From Palsa-1392 sp036493915 (lineage in GTDB: Bacteria > Verrucomicrobiota > Verrucomicrobiia > Chthoniobacterales > UBA10450), in assembly GCA_036493915.1 (NCBI GenBank), contig DASXPA010000107.1, positions 1-21,706 on the forward strand: a DNA stretch of 21,706 nucleotides. The letters run 5' to 3'. The position numbers were made by a program, and so were the translations under genes. Of this stretch, positions 14,659 to 21,535 are shown piece by piece (the first letter of the stretch is position 1; the number at the start of each line of letters is the position of its first letter). The notes below the pieces were generated by a model that saw only the letters and a program-made list of their open reading frames with translations, did no database searches and was not told the origin of the DNA.

Positions 14659-15789
14659 GTGCCGCCGATTGAAATCACAGAGGTCACTACCGCGGCAGAG
14701 CGCAACGCCTTTCTCAAATTTCCCTGGCGTATTTACGCCAATGATCCTGTCTGGGTTCCCCCGCTCCTGCTCGAACGCAAAGAATTTCTCGACCAGAAAA
14801 AACATCCGTTTTTCGAGCACGGCGCGGCGGCGCTTTTTCTCGCCCGACGCGGGGGCGAAATGGTCGGCCGGATCATGGCGAGCGACGATCCGAACTACAA
14901 CGCGGAGCACGGGAGCAATGTCGGTTGCTTCGGACTTTTCGAATCGATCGACGATCAACGAGTTGCTGAAGCGTTGCTCGCGGCGGCCGAAAGTTGGCTG
15001 CGAAAACGCGGACGGAGCGAGATCATGGGGCCGATCGATTACTCCACGAACTACGTCTGCGCACTGCTCATCGAGGGCTTCGAACATCCGCCGATGCTCC
15101 TCACCTCGCACAACCCGCCGTATTACCAGCAACTGATCGAGCGCGCCGGCTACGCGAAGGCGATGGATTGGTATGCGTGGTGGTTCGCCGAGCCGACCGA
15201 CGCCGCGCGCCGTTTACGCCGGGTCGCGTCGCGCTTCAAGGACAACGGCGGCATCGCCATTCGTCCCGTAAATCTAAAAGACGTCGCCGGCGAAAGCGTT
15301 CGGCTGCGCAATATTTACAATCAGGCCTGGGAGAAAAACTGGGGCTTCGTGCCCTTCACCAAACACGAGTTCGATCACCTCGTGAAAGAGTTGAAGCCGC
15401 TCGCGCTGCCCGGCCTCGTCCTGGTCGCGGAAGTCGGCGACGAACCGGTCGGATTCATTCTTTGCCTGCCGGATATCAACGTCGCGCTGCGCAAGGTCAA
15501 TGGCAGACTAACGACTTGCGGGCTGCCCATTGGGCTGGCGAAGCTTCTTTATTACAAAAGTCGGATCCAGACGGTCCGCCTTATCGCGCTCGGCATAAAA
15601 CCGGGCTATCGCCGCGGCGGCATCGCGGAGATGCTCGTTCTCCGAATCATCGAAGAGGCCATGGTGAAACGTGGGTTCACCGGTGAAACGAGCATGATTC
15701 TGGAAAACAATCACCTGATGAATCGCTTCCTCGCTGCGATTGGCGCGGAGCATTACAAGACGTATCGAATTTTCCAGCGGGCGTTATAG
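14659..15789 (+). CDS. GNAT-fold N-acyltransferase, YghO-like
   Basis: The 376-residue product opens FPWRIYANDPVWVPPLLLERKEFLDQKKHPFFEHGAAALFLARRGGEMVGRIMA, followed by GPIDYSTNYVCALLIEGFEHPPMLL and a C-terminal GNAT acyl-CoA site (LIALGIKPGYRRGGIAEMLVLRIIEEAMVKRG, about 307-336). This two-part layout resembles the long GNAT family that includes E. coli YghO, and I recall bacterial ceramide synthases (Caulobacter) being placed in this fold; that link is from memory and unchecked. Its role could be N-acylation of a sphingoid base made by the SPT-like enzyme. The GTG start at 14659 is the only plausible one. It is an isolated rightward gene between two leftward operons; the 85-base divergent gap shows no clear promoter. 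Confidence 0.65.
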   Translation: MPPIEITEVTTAAERNAFLKFPWRIYANDPVWVPPLLLERKEFLDQKKHPFFEHGAAALFLARRGGEMVGRIMASDDPNYNAEHGSNVGCFGLFESIDDQRVAEALLAAAESWLRKRGRSEIMGPIDYSTNYVCALLIEGFEHPPMLLTSHNPPYYQQLIERAGYAKAMDWYAWWFAEPTDAARRLRRVASRFKDNGGIAIRPVNLKDVAGESVRLRNIYNQAWEKNWGFVPFTKHEFDHLVKELKPLALPGLVLVAEVGDEPVGFILCLPDINVALRKVNGRLTTCGLPIGLAKLLYYKSRIQTVRLIALGIKPGYRRGGIAEMLVLRIIEEAMVKRGFTGETSMILENNHLMNRFLAAIGAEHYKTYRIFQRAL

Positions 15790-15856
15790 CCGGGGTCGCT
15801 GAGCCCGGTAATGTGATGCGCTTCGACCAGTCGGGTCAACGCTCCCGGCGACAAGA

Positions 15857-16873
15857 TCAGGCGACCGCCAAATCCCGGATCCGCTCGGGACCGCCGCTCC
15901 GCATTTTCGCGACGCGACTTTTCAGCATCCCGGCCACTTCCCGGCCGACGTATTGCACGGGATGACTGACCGCGAGTGACGCCTCCGCGGTGCAGTAAAC
16001 GCCGCAGTTTGCCTGGCAGCTTTTCTTCTTGTTGTAGCTGAGCAAATCCTCGTGGGTGATCTCGAGAATGTGCCGCTCCGTCCGCACCTGACTGCAGAGC
16101 CAAAATTTTCCCGTCGAAGAAACGAAGAAATATTTGTAACCCGCGACGCAGGTCCATTCGATCGGCTCCTGGCGAAGCATCTTCTTTTGGTAATCGAAAA
16201 GATTCCAGCTCGTGTGAATTTTCTCGCCGTTGCGTTTCAACTCCTCCTGCTTTTCGAGAAAGCGAAGGAGCGGCGCGCCTGCATTCGGATCGCGAAGCGC
16301 GCGGTCGTGCACGAGGTCGTCGTGGATAACGCGAGCGTGCACGCCGATATCGCGATCGAGGCAGGTGTCGATGACCTGGCCCATTTCGTCGAGCGTTTCT
16401 TTGAAGAGAACGCCGCTGACGTTGAGTTTGATTTTCGAACCCTTGAACCAATCGAGCTTGTGCAGGATCGACTTCATCGATTTGCGCGTGCTCGCGATCG
16501 GCGTCATCCGATCGACAGAAATGGAGAGCGCATCGAGCCCGGCGTTTTCCAGATCAGCGATGAGTTCGCGGCTGAGCAGAAAGCCATTGGTCGCCATGCT
16601 GACATCGCAAAAACCGAGCGACTTCGCGTAACGAACCAGCTCGACGATGTCCGGATGCTTAAGCGGTTCGCCGCCTTGGAAACCGATCCGGACAACGCCG
16701 AGCGCGCGGATGTGATCCATCCATTTTTGCAGATCGGCGACCGCGGGATGCGGGATCGAATTGTTGTACTCGTTGCAGTAATGGCAATCGAGATTGCATT
16801 GCTCGGTCACATAGAGGTGCGCGACCCAGGGCTTGCGATCGAAAACCCGGAGCGCCTGTTCGAGACCGATCAT
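15857..16873 (-). CDS. Radical SAM protein with SPASM-like C-terminal cysteines
   Basis: The 338-residue product has the radical SAM 4Fe-4S motif C26-x3-C30-x2-C33 (CNLDCHYC), GGEPLKHPDI for SAM binding, and a C-terminal region with C-x12-G-x4-C (TCVAGYKYFFVSSTGKFWLC) followed by CQANCGVYC. That is the pattern of a SPASM/twitch domain holding auxiliary clusters, with spacing slightly different from the classic form (CX3CX3C). Such enzymes start radical chemistry on peptides, sugars or lipids. It lies 47 bases downstream of a CDP-alcohol transferase on the same strand, so a head-group or lipid substrate is possible, though no peptide precursor gene is visible. It ends convergently with the acyltransferase gene; no CCTAACGA copy occurs in it. 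Confidence 0.85.
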   Translation of the reverse strand: MIGLEQALRVFDRKPWVAHLYVTEQCNLDCHYCNEYNNSIPHPAVADLQKWMDHIRALGVVRIGFQGGEPLKHPDIVELVRYAKSLGFCDVSMATNGFLLSRELIADLENAGLDALSISVDRMTPIASTRKSMKSILHKLDWFKGSKIKLNVSGVLFKETLDEMGQVIDTCLDRDIGVHARVIHDDLVHDRALRDPNAGAPLLRFLEKQEELKRNGEKIHTSWNLFDYQKKMLRQEPIEWTCVAGYKYFFVSSTGKFWLCSQVRTERHILEITHEDLLSYNKKKSCQANCGVYCTAEASLAVSHPVQYVGREVAGMLKSRVAKMRSGGPERIRDLAVA

Positions 16874-16920
16874 CGCCGTCTCTTATCGCTGGCCCGTGGA
16901 CAGAGCGCAAGGAGCGCGAA

Positions 16921-18069
16921 TCAAAGCACCCGCCGGCGAACCCGGAGCGCGAAGGCAGCGCGCGGCACCTGCACGACCGCGGTAGCGACTCCCCACCAGG
17001 CGATGATTCGAAAAGCCGCAGCGGGCGCGGCCGCGAGAATGCCGAGAGCGAAAATCCAGGCGTAGATATTTCGTCGGCCGCCGATCAGCCTAACGACGCG
17101 ATCAAAAAGGCTGAGATCGCAGATCGATTTGCCGTAGGCGCGCGCGACATTTCCGCGCGCGAGCGCGGTGCACACTTCCGCGCCGATGAGCAGAACGAGA
17201 TAGGAAAAGGCGGATGATAATTTGCCTGAGACGAAGAGCGACCAGGCGATCGCGATCCACCAAGAGTACTCGAAGAGAACGTCGAAGAAATGCTCCCACT
17301 CGCCGGCCTTCGACGTTTCCAATTTTACCCGTGCCAGTTTGCCATCGAGGCCGTCGAGCACACCGACGACAACGGCGATCACGGCGCCCGCAGCAAGATG
17401 ACCGGTTGCGAAAAGAATCGTCGCAGACCATGCGACAATGTTGCAGCACATCGTCAGCTGATTTGGCGTCAGCGCGGTGCGACAAAGTTTGCTCACGAGA
17501 AAGGTCTCCATCGGAGCATGCACGAGCGCGGGAATGTCGAGGGTGCCTTTTTGCGCAGCGTCGAGGATCACTTTTTCCCCGGCCTTAGTCGGCGTCGCCA
17601 GCCAGTAGGGCCGTATGTCGCGATGCATGTCGGATTGAAACGACGGCTGCTTCGCCACGTCCAAAGGCGCGAGCTCTCCGCACTCCCATCCCGCTCGGAG
17701 AATCGCGTTGAAGTTTGAAAACGTAATTAGGTTGGTCGACAAAAAGGCTGCGCCACAAAGTGTTCCGGCGACAGCGGAATCGATCAGCACGGTTGCTTTC
17801 TCTTGGACGATGAGGACGCGCAAAAGGCGCTGATCGAAGACGCTCTCGCCCCGCAGCGCCAGCCGCAGTCGTCCATCGCGCGGCGGTTGAGAAAAAACGA
17901 GATCGATCTTCGCGCGGTGCGGCCCGCTGAGTCTTTGCGGATTATCGGAGAGAACAAAAGCGCGCGTCATGCCGCAAGCTTCCAGCGTTCGCAGCGAACG
18001 CTGGAAAAGCGAAATACCACAAAGCTCGGTCAACGCCTTCGCGCTCTCGGCGACCAGAAGGCAATCCAT
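16921..18069 (-). CDS. CDP-alcohol phosphatidyltransferase with degenerate nucleotidyltransferase domain, module 2
   Basis: The 382-residue product starts at the ATG at 18069 (TAATG overlap with the upstream gene). Residues 1-120 resemble a nucleotidyltransferase half (LCGISLFQRSLRTLEACGM aligns with the usual substrate-binding helix) but lack the Gly-rich NTP loop and KP motif, so it is probably inactive. The C-terminal part is a CDP-alcohol phosphatidyltransferase: TPNQLT (201-206), D239-G-L-D242-G-K-L-A246-R247, G256, then H260 where Asp is expected and V264 in place of the last Asp, with D263 adjacent. Fused NTP-transferase plus CDP-alcohol transferase is the layout of the IPCT/DIPPS enzyme for di-myo-inositol phosphate; here the cytidylyltransferase role seems to have moved to the neighbour. 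Several membrane helices follow. Confidence 0.78.
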   Translation of the reverse strand: MDCLLVAESAKALTELCGISLFQRSLRTLEACGMTRAFVLSDNPQRLSGPHRAKIDLVFSQPPRDGRLRLALRGESVFDQRLLRVLIVQEKATVLIDSAVAGTLCGAAFLSTNLITFSNFNAILRAGWECGELAPLDVAKQPSFQSDMHRDIRPYWLATPTKAGEKVILDAAQKGTLDIPALVHAPMETFLVSKLCRTALTPNQLTMCCNIVAWSATILFATGHLAAGAVIAVVVGVLDGLDGKLARVKLETSKAGEWEHFFDVLFEYSWWIAIAWSLFVSGKLSSAFSYLVLLIGAEVCTALARGNVARAYGKSICDLSLFDRVVRLIGGRRNIYAWIFALGILAAAPAAAFRIIAWWGVATAVVQVPRAAFALRVRRRVL

Positions 18070-18785
18070 TAGGCCGATGCGCGTGCGACCTCGCGAAAAT
18101 GCTCCTCGGCGAACGCGTACATCTCCGGCGTGTCCACGTCCTGCCACCAGGCATCGCCGATGTCGATCGCGCGCACCTTGCGGTCGCTGGCCATCAGGCG
18201 CACGCCATCTGCGAGACTGCAATCGCCGGCGCGTTGTGCGCGTCGCAGGTAATCGAAGAGTTCGTTAGGGCAACGGAAAAGTCCGGTATCGATGGCGTCG
18301 TAATGGTTCAGATTCTTTGCGATGCCGACGACGCAATCTCCGGCCGTCTGCACCTTCATCGCGTCATCGAGATCGAAGACCGAGTCGATCTTGCGATCGA
18401 TCGCGAGGTTTAAATGCTCCGGATGCGCCCCGCGCAACAGCCGCTCGAAAATCGTTGCGTCGAAGAGATGATCGCCCATCGCGAGAAAAAACGGCGCCTG
18501 CACATGACCCGCCGCACAGAGCACGGAGACGCCGTTCTGTTTTTGCCAATCCGGGTTCACGATCGTGTTGAGCGCAATGTTTTCCGGCAAGAGCGGATCG
18601 AGCGCGTTCGTTAGGGTTTCGTTATTCGCGCCCATGATGGCATGCAATCGTCGCACGCCAACTCGCGCCAGCGCTTCGAGCGTAAAGGAAATCAGGGGTC
18701 GTCCGGCAATTTGCACGAGCGGCTTCGCGACCGCACCGAGCCGCGAACCCGCACCCGCCATGAGAATAACGGCATCCATCGTCAT
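18069..18785 (-). CDS. Nucleotidyltransferase, IPCT-like (CTP:inositol-1-phosphate cytidylyltransferase-like)
   Basis: The 238-residue product shows DAVILMAGAGSRLGAVAKPLVQIAGRPLI (4-32), a full NTP-transferase loop, FLAMGDHLFD (about 98-107) for metal binding, and a C-terminal WWQDVDTPEMYAFAEEHF block. MGDHLFD and DVDTPE recall the cytidylyltransferase half of inositol-phosphate cytidylyltransferases, which make CDP-inositol from CTP; MobA-like or hexose-phosphate nucleotidyltransferases are alternatives. The ATG at 18785 overlaps the SDR stop (TGATG); an ATG six bases later is also usable. Its own stop overlaps the next start (TAATG), so the activation and transfer enzymes are translated in tandem. 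CCTAACGA copies lie at 18262 and 18608 (reverse). Confidence 0.75.
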   Translation of the reverse strand: MTMDAVILMAGAGSRLGAVAKPLVQIAGRPLISFTLEALARVGVRRLHAIMGANNETLTNALDPLLPENIALNTIVNPDWQKQNGVSVLCAAGHVQAPFFLAMGDHLFDATIFERLLRGAHPEHLNLAIDRKIDSVFDLDDAMKVQTAGDCVVGIAKNLNHYDAIDTGLFRCPNELFDYLRRAQRAGDCSLADGVRLMASDRKVRAIDIGDAWWQDVDTPEMYAFAEEHFREVARASA

Positions 18786-19588
18786 CAAATCTTGTAGTAC
18801 TGCCGCAAGCCCCAAACGCGCACCCGCGGCGGCAGCAGACTGAAGATCGCCGGCGCAAGGCGCGATTGAAAAGTGTCCCCGACGGTCACGCGCGGCGGGG
18901 GATTTTTCTCGCTCATTAGACGCGCGATGCGTCGTGCGACCAGTTCCGGCTTCGGTGCGTTCGACATGTTGTGATTCACCACCTCCCAGGCGCGCTCCAT
19001 TCGCCGACGAAAGCGTGGATCACTCGTCAGGCTCGTGAGCACGCTGTCATTAAAATCGGTGCTGATATCTGCAGGTTGCAGATCGACGACGCGCACCGCG
19101 GAATCCCCCAGCTCAAGTTGCAGCGTCATCGTGAAGGAGGCCATCGCCGCCTTCGCCGCATTGTAGGCGGCGGTGAAAGGAACCGGCAGTCGCGAAGCGA
19201 GTGAGGTGACATTGATAAGCAAGCCGCGTCCTTGCGCGTTCATCGACTGCAAGGCGAGCTGACTCAAATGAATCGTGCCGAAAACCAGCAACTCGAATTG
19301 CCCTAGCAGAACGTTGCGAGAAAGTGACTCCGCCGGATGAAAATGCCCCGCGCCGGCGTTGTTGATGACGACGTCAAACGCGCCTGCCTCTTCCAGCGCG
19401 CTGCGCCACGCCTCCTCGATCGAAGCGCCCTCGGTGACATCAAGCCGCACTGGATGAAGCCGATTGATCTGCGCCAGTCGCGCCACATCGCGCGAAGTTC
19501 CCCAGACTTCATGACCTTCTTGCAGAAGCAGCCGCGCCGTTGCCAAGCCGATTCCTGAGCTCGCTCCGGTTAAAAAAATCTTCTTCAT
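18785..19588 (-). CDS. Short-chain dehydrogenase/reductase (SDR)
   Basis: The 267-residue product is a classical SDR: cofactor loop TGASSGIG (7-14), NNAG (76-79), and the catalytic triad Ser129, Tyr142 and Lys146 (YNAAK). The C-terminal LPPRVRVWGLRQYYKI is a hydrophobic tail seen in many lipid-acting SDRs. It should reduce or oxidise a carbonyl/hydroxyl with NAD(P)H. Because a serine palmitoyltransferase-like gene lies in the window, a 3-ketosphinganine reductase role is tempting, but it sits 10 kb away and is linked instead to the IPCT-like gene, so a head-group oxidoreductase is equally possible. The ATG at 19588 overlaps a toxin-like remnant (TAATG). No Asp/Arg signature clearly settles NAD versus NADP preference. 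Confidence 0.88.
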   Translation of the reverse strand: MKKIFLTGASSGIGLATARLLLQEGHEVWGTSRDVARLAQINRLHPVRLDVTEGASIEEAWRSALEEAGAFDVVINNAGAGHFHPAESLSRNVLLGQFELLVFGTIHLSQLALQSMNAQGRGLLINVTSLASRLPVPFTAAYNAAKAAMASFTMTLQLELGDSAVRVVDLQPADISTDFNDSVLTSLTSDPRFRRRMERAWEVVNHNMSNAPKPELVARRIARLMSEKNPPPRVTVGDTFQSRLAPAIFSLLPPRVRVWGLRQYYKI

Positions 19589-19776
19589 TAGATTTGTCGT
19601 GAGAGCGACCCGCTACGGACGAATCGAAAGCGTCTCTTCTCCGCGGCAAACTCCCAAGTCGCGCGATCATCCGCAGCGCCAAGTCCGCACTCATGGACAG
19701 GTTTCGAGCCGGGGAAGACAGACGCCAATCGTTCCGGAAGCCGGGGCGAGAGGTTCTCGTCAAAGTCCAGCTTCAC
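19588..19776 (-). pseudogene. Truncated DUF5615 (PIN-like) toxin-type gene
   Basis: From the GTG at 19776 the frame reads VKLDFDENLSPRLPERLASVFPGS, then GLGAADDRATWEFAAEK, the N-terminal half of the DUF5615 PIN-like family normally found beside DUF433. It then diverges (RRFRFVRSGSLSRQI) and stops after about 62 residues, whereas members are about 110-120. The C-terminal acidic residues expected in the second half are missing. The stop codon overlaps the SDR ATG (TAATG), so a deletion may have fused the remnant to the lipid operon. It overlaps the DUF433 gene by 17 bases. Confidence 0.6.
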
Positions 19777-19996
19777 CTGCGATGAAGGCCGTTTTCCGCT
19801 CGCGGTCGGCGGCAAAAGCCAGGCAGGCGCGAATGTCTTCTTCGGTCAGATAGGGAAAGTCCTGGAGAATCTCTGCGTGAGACATTCCCGAGGCGAGGTA
19901 ATCCAAGACATCATAATCCGTAATCCGTAATCCGCGGATGCACGACTTCCCACTGCGTTTGCCCGGTTCGATCGTGATGATCTCGGAGTAGTCCAC
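19760..19996 (-). CDS. DUF433 family protein (antitoxin-like)
   Basis: The 78-residue product contains the DUF433 core: IITIEPGKRSGKSCIRGLRITDYDVLDYLASGMSHAEILQDFPYLTEEDIRACLAFAADRE. DUF433 proteins are small winged-helix-type proteins that often precede a DUF5615 PIN-like gene and are regarded as the antitoxin or DNA-binding partner. Here the partner is truncated, so this may be an orphan. The start is GTG at 19996; no ATG is in frame before the flippase stop 30 bases upstream. A triple tandem of the heptamer AATCCGT/AATCCGC near 19914-19935 encodes part of the RGLRITDYD segment and shows no sign of being a separate feature. Confidence 0.82.
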   Translation of the reverse strand: MDYSEIITIEPGKRSGKSCIRGLRITDYDVLDYLASGMSHAEILQDFPYLTEEDIRACLAFAADRERKTAFIAGEAGL

Positions 19997-20026
19997 CAGC
20001 GCAACGTAGGAGTGCGGCGAGTCGGG

Positions 20027-21535
20027 TCAACCATCCGCCGCGGCCATCGCTCGGGCGCGGTAATAGCGCCACGCGACAAAATAGGTCGCGAGGAAAGCAG
20101 CAGCACTGGCGATTTCACCGACGATGCCATGGATCGTTAGGCGCAAAATGATCGCGAGCGGTAGCGCGATGAGCGCGCCCAGAAATGGTGGGCTGATGCC
20201 GGCCCAGGGATTGCGCCATTTGAAAACCTTCCGCAGCGCGCGGCGGCGCAGGATTCCCAGGAGTACGTAGGGCAACAAAATGCCGAAGGCCGCGCCCATC
20301 ACTCCGAAGGTCTGGATGAGAAAGAAATTCGCGATGACCGCGAGGACGCAGGTGATCGCGGAATTCCAGACGTTGAGCCGCGGCTTTTGCACCATGATGA
20401 CGGTTTCGGCGAGACCGACGAAAGCGTTCGTGCCGCAGGCGATAGCGACGATGACGAGCCACGGCCAGCCCTCGCGAAAAGCGGCGCCATAGATGCTGAG
20501 GATCGTTCCGCCGGCGAAAATCATGACTGCGAACAGCGGGATCAAGACCCAAAGCATCCACTGCGCGACGCGTCCGAACTCGGCGGCGGCGCGATCCTGC
20601 TTTCCGCCGATCGTCAGGCCAGCGACGACGGGCGCGAAGATCGGGTTGAAGGCTTGATTCACCTTGCGCAATCCGGCTGCGACTTCGACGACTGCTCCAT
20701 AAATTCCGACGGCCGGCAGCGTCACGCCCGGCGCGCGCCCGACGAAGCCGGCGAGCATGATGACGTCGAGGCGGACGATGAAGGCGTTGAGCACTTCGTA
20801 GATGCTGATGTTGGCGGCGTAACCGAGCAGATGTTTCGCTTCGGCACGGTAGTTGAATTGCTGCGGCAGTGGGACGCGTCGGAAAAGAGAACGCGCGAGA
20901 AAAAATGCGACGATACCCGAGGCGGATGTTCCGGCGACAGCCGCGTAAGCCGGCCCAAAAATGCGCGCCCCTAACGACAGCGCGATGAGAAAAGCAACGC
21001 TGGTCACGCTCGATTCCGTGAGACCGCGGGAGAAGATGTCGTGCCGCATCACCTTCATCCCGCGAGAGACGGCGGTGTTGGCGGCGTAGAGCGCGATTCC
21101 CGGCAAGGAAAAAATCATCACCGAGAGGGGCGCGATGAGCTGGTGCTCGAAGCCGAGGCGTTCGCCGAAAATGCGAATCGCAAAAAAGGCGACGCAGGCG
21201 ACGAGACTGCTTTGCGCGAGGGCGAGAAAAACCGCGAGTCGAAAGAAGCCGTGACTGCGCGCATGATCACCCGCGGCTTCGGCGCGCGCGATGAAAGCGA
21301 TGAGCGTGTTCTCGATCCCGAAGAGACTGAATTTACTCAGCAGCTCGACCGTATTCCAGGCGACGAGGAAAGCGCCGAGGATGGCCGGGCCGAGGAGTCG
21401 CGCGACGAGGAAGGTGAAGACGCCCCGAAAATTCGAAGCGAGGAGCGCGACCGTGTTCGTGAGGGCGCCGCGCTTCAGCTCGGCGCCGTGATCGGCGGGG
21501 GCGGTGACCGGCTCGACGGGAGCAGCCGAGATCAT
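20027..21535 (-). CDS. Oligosaccharide/lipid flippase (Wzx/MATE-MOP type)
   Basis: The 502-residue product (ATG at 21535, overlapping the ABC gene stop by ATGA) has about twelve to fourteen hydrophobic helices with few charges, opening GALTNTVALLASNFRGVFTFLVARLLGPAILGAFLVAWNTVELL. This opening and the repeating pairs of helices match polysaccharide flippases of the MOP superfamily (Wzx, MurJ-like). They carry undecaprenyl- or lipid-linked sugars across the inner membrane. A 24-residue N-terminal extension to 21607 lies in the overlap with the ABC gene and is probably not used. Neighbouring lipid head-group genes suggest the cargo may be a modified lipid or an LPS-related sugar (inference). 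CCTAACGA copies lie at 20134 (reverse) and 20970. Confidence 0.8.
   Translation of the reverse strand: MISAAPVEPVTAPADHGAELKRGALTNTVALLASNFRGVFTFLVARLLGPAILGAFLVAWNTVELLSKFSLFGIENTLIAFIARAEAAGDHARSHGFFRLAVFLALAQSSLVACVAFFAIRIFGERLGFEHQLIAPLSVMIFSLPGIALYAANTAVSRGMKVMRHDIFSRGLTESSVTSVAFLIALSLGARIFGPAYAAVAGTSASGIVAFFLARSLFRRVPLPQQFNYRAEAKHLLGYAANISIYEVLNAFIVRLDVIMLAGFVGRAPGVTLPAVGIYGAVVEVAAGLRKVNQAFNPIFAPVVAGLTIGGKQDRAAAEFGRVAQWMLWVLIPLFAVMIFAGGTILSIYGAAFREGWPWLVIVAIACGTNAFVGLAETVIMVQKPRLNVWNSAITCVLAVIANFFLIQTFGVMGAAFGILLPYVLLGILRRRALRKVFKWRNPWAGISPPFLGALIALPLAIILRLTIHGIVGEIASAAAFLATYFVAWRYYRARAMAAADG

Larger units (their letters stand above)
2118..20977. repeat. Dispersed 8-mer CCTAACGA, 22 exact copies
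   Basis: Exact copies start at, plus strand: 2118, 5035, 5065, 5360, 5926, 7065, 9844, 11243, 11844, 12605, 13929, 17089, 20970; minus strand (TCGTTAGG at): 6260, 10977, 11305, 12203, 13473, 14291, 18262, 18608, 20134. The base before the motif is G in 15 of 22, C in 5, A in 2. From composition (about 60% GC) I estimate roughly 0.6 copies expected. 21 lie inside genes in different codon frames, encoding LTN, VRL/VRR, PNE or SLG. One is at 7065-7072, touching the SPT-like start. It forces rare-type CTA, TTA and AGG codons. It is a short tag, not a mobile element. Confidence 0.9.

Noticed and set aside
15790..15856. Short inverted repeat CCGGG/CCCGG after the acyltransferase stop
   Set aside because: Only five paired bases and no T-run; not enough to call a terminator.
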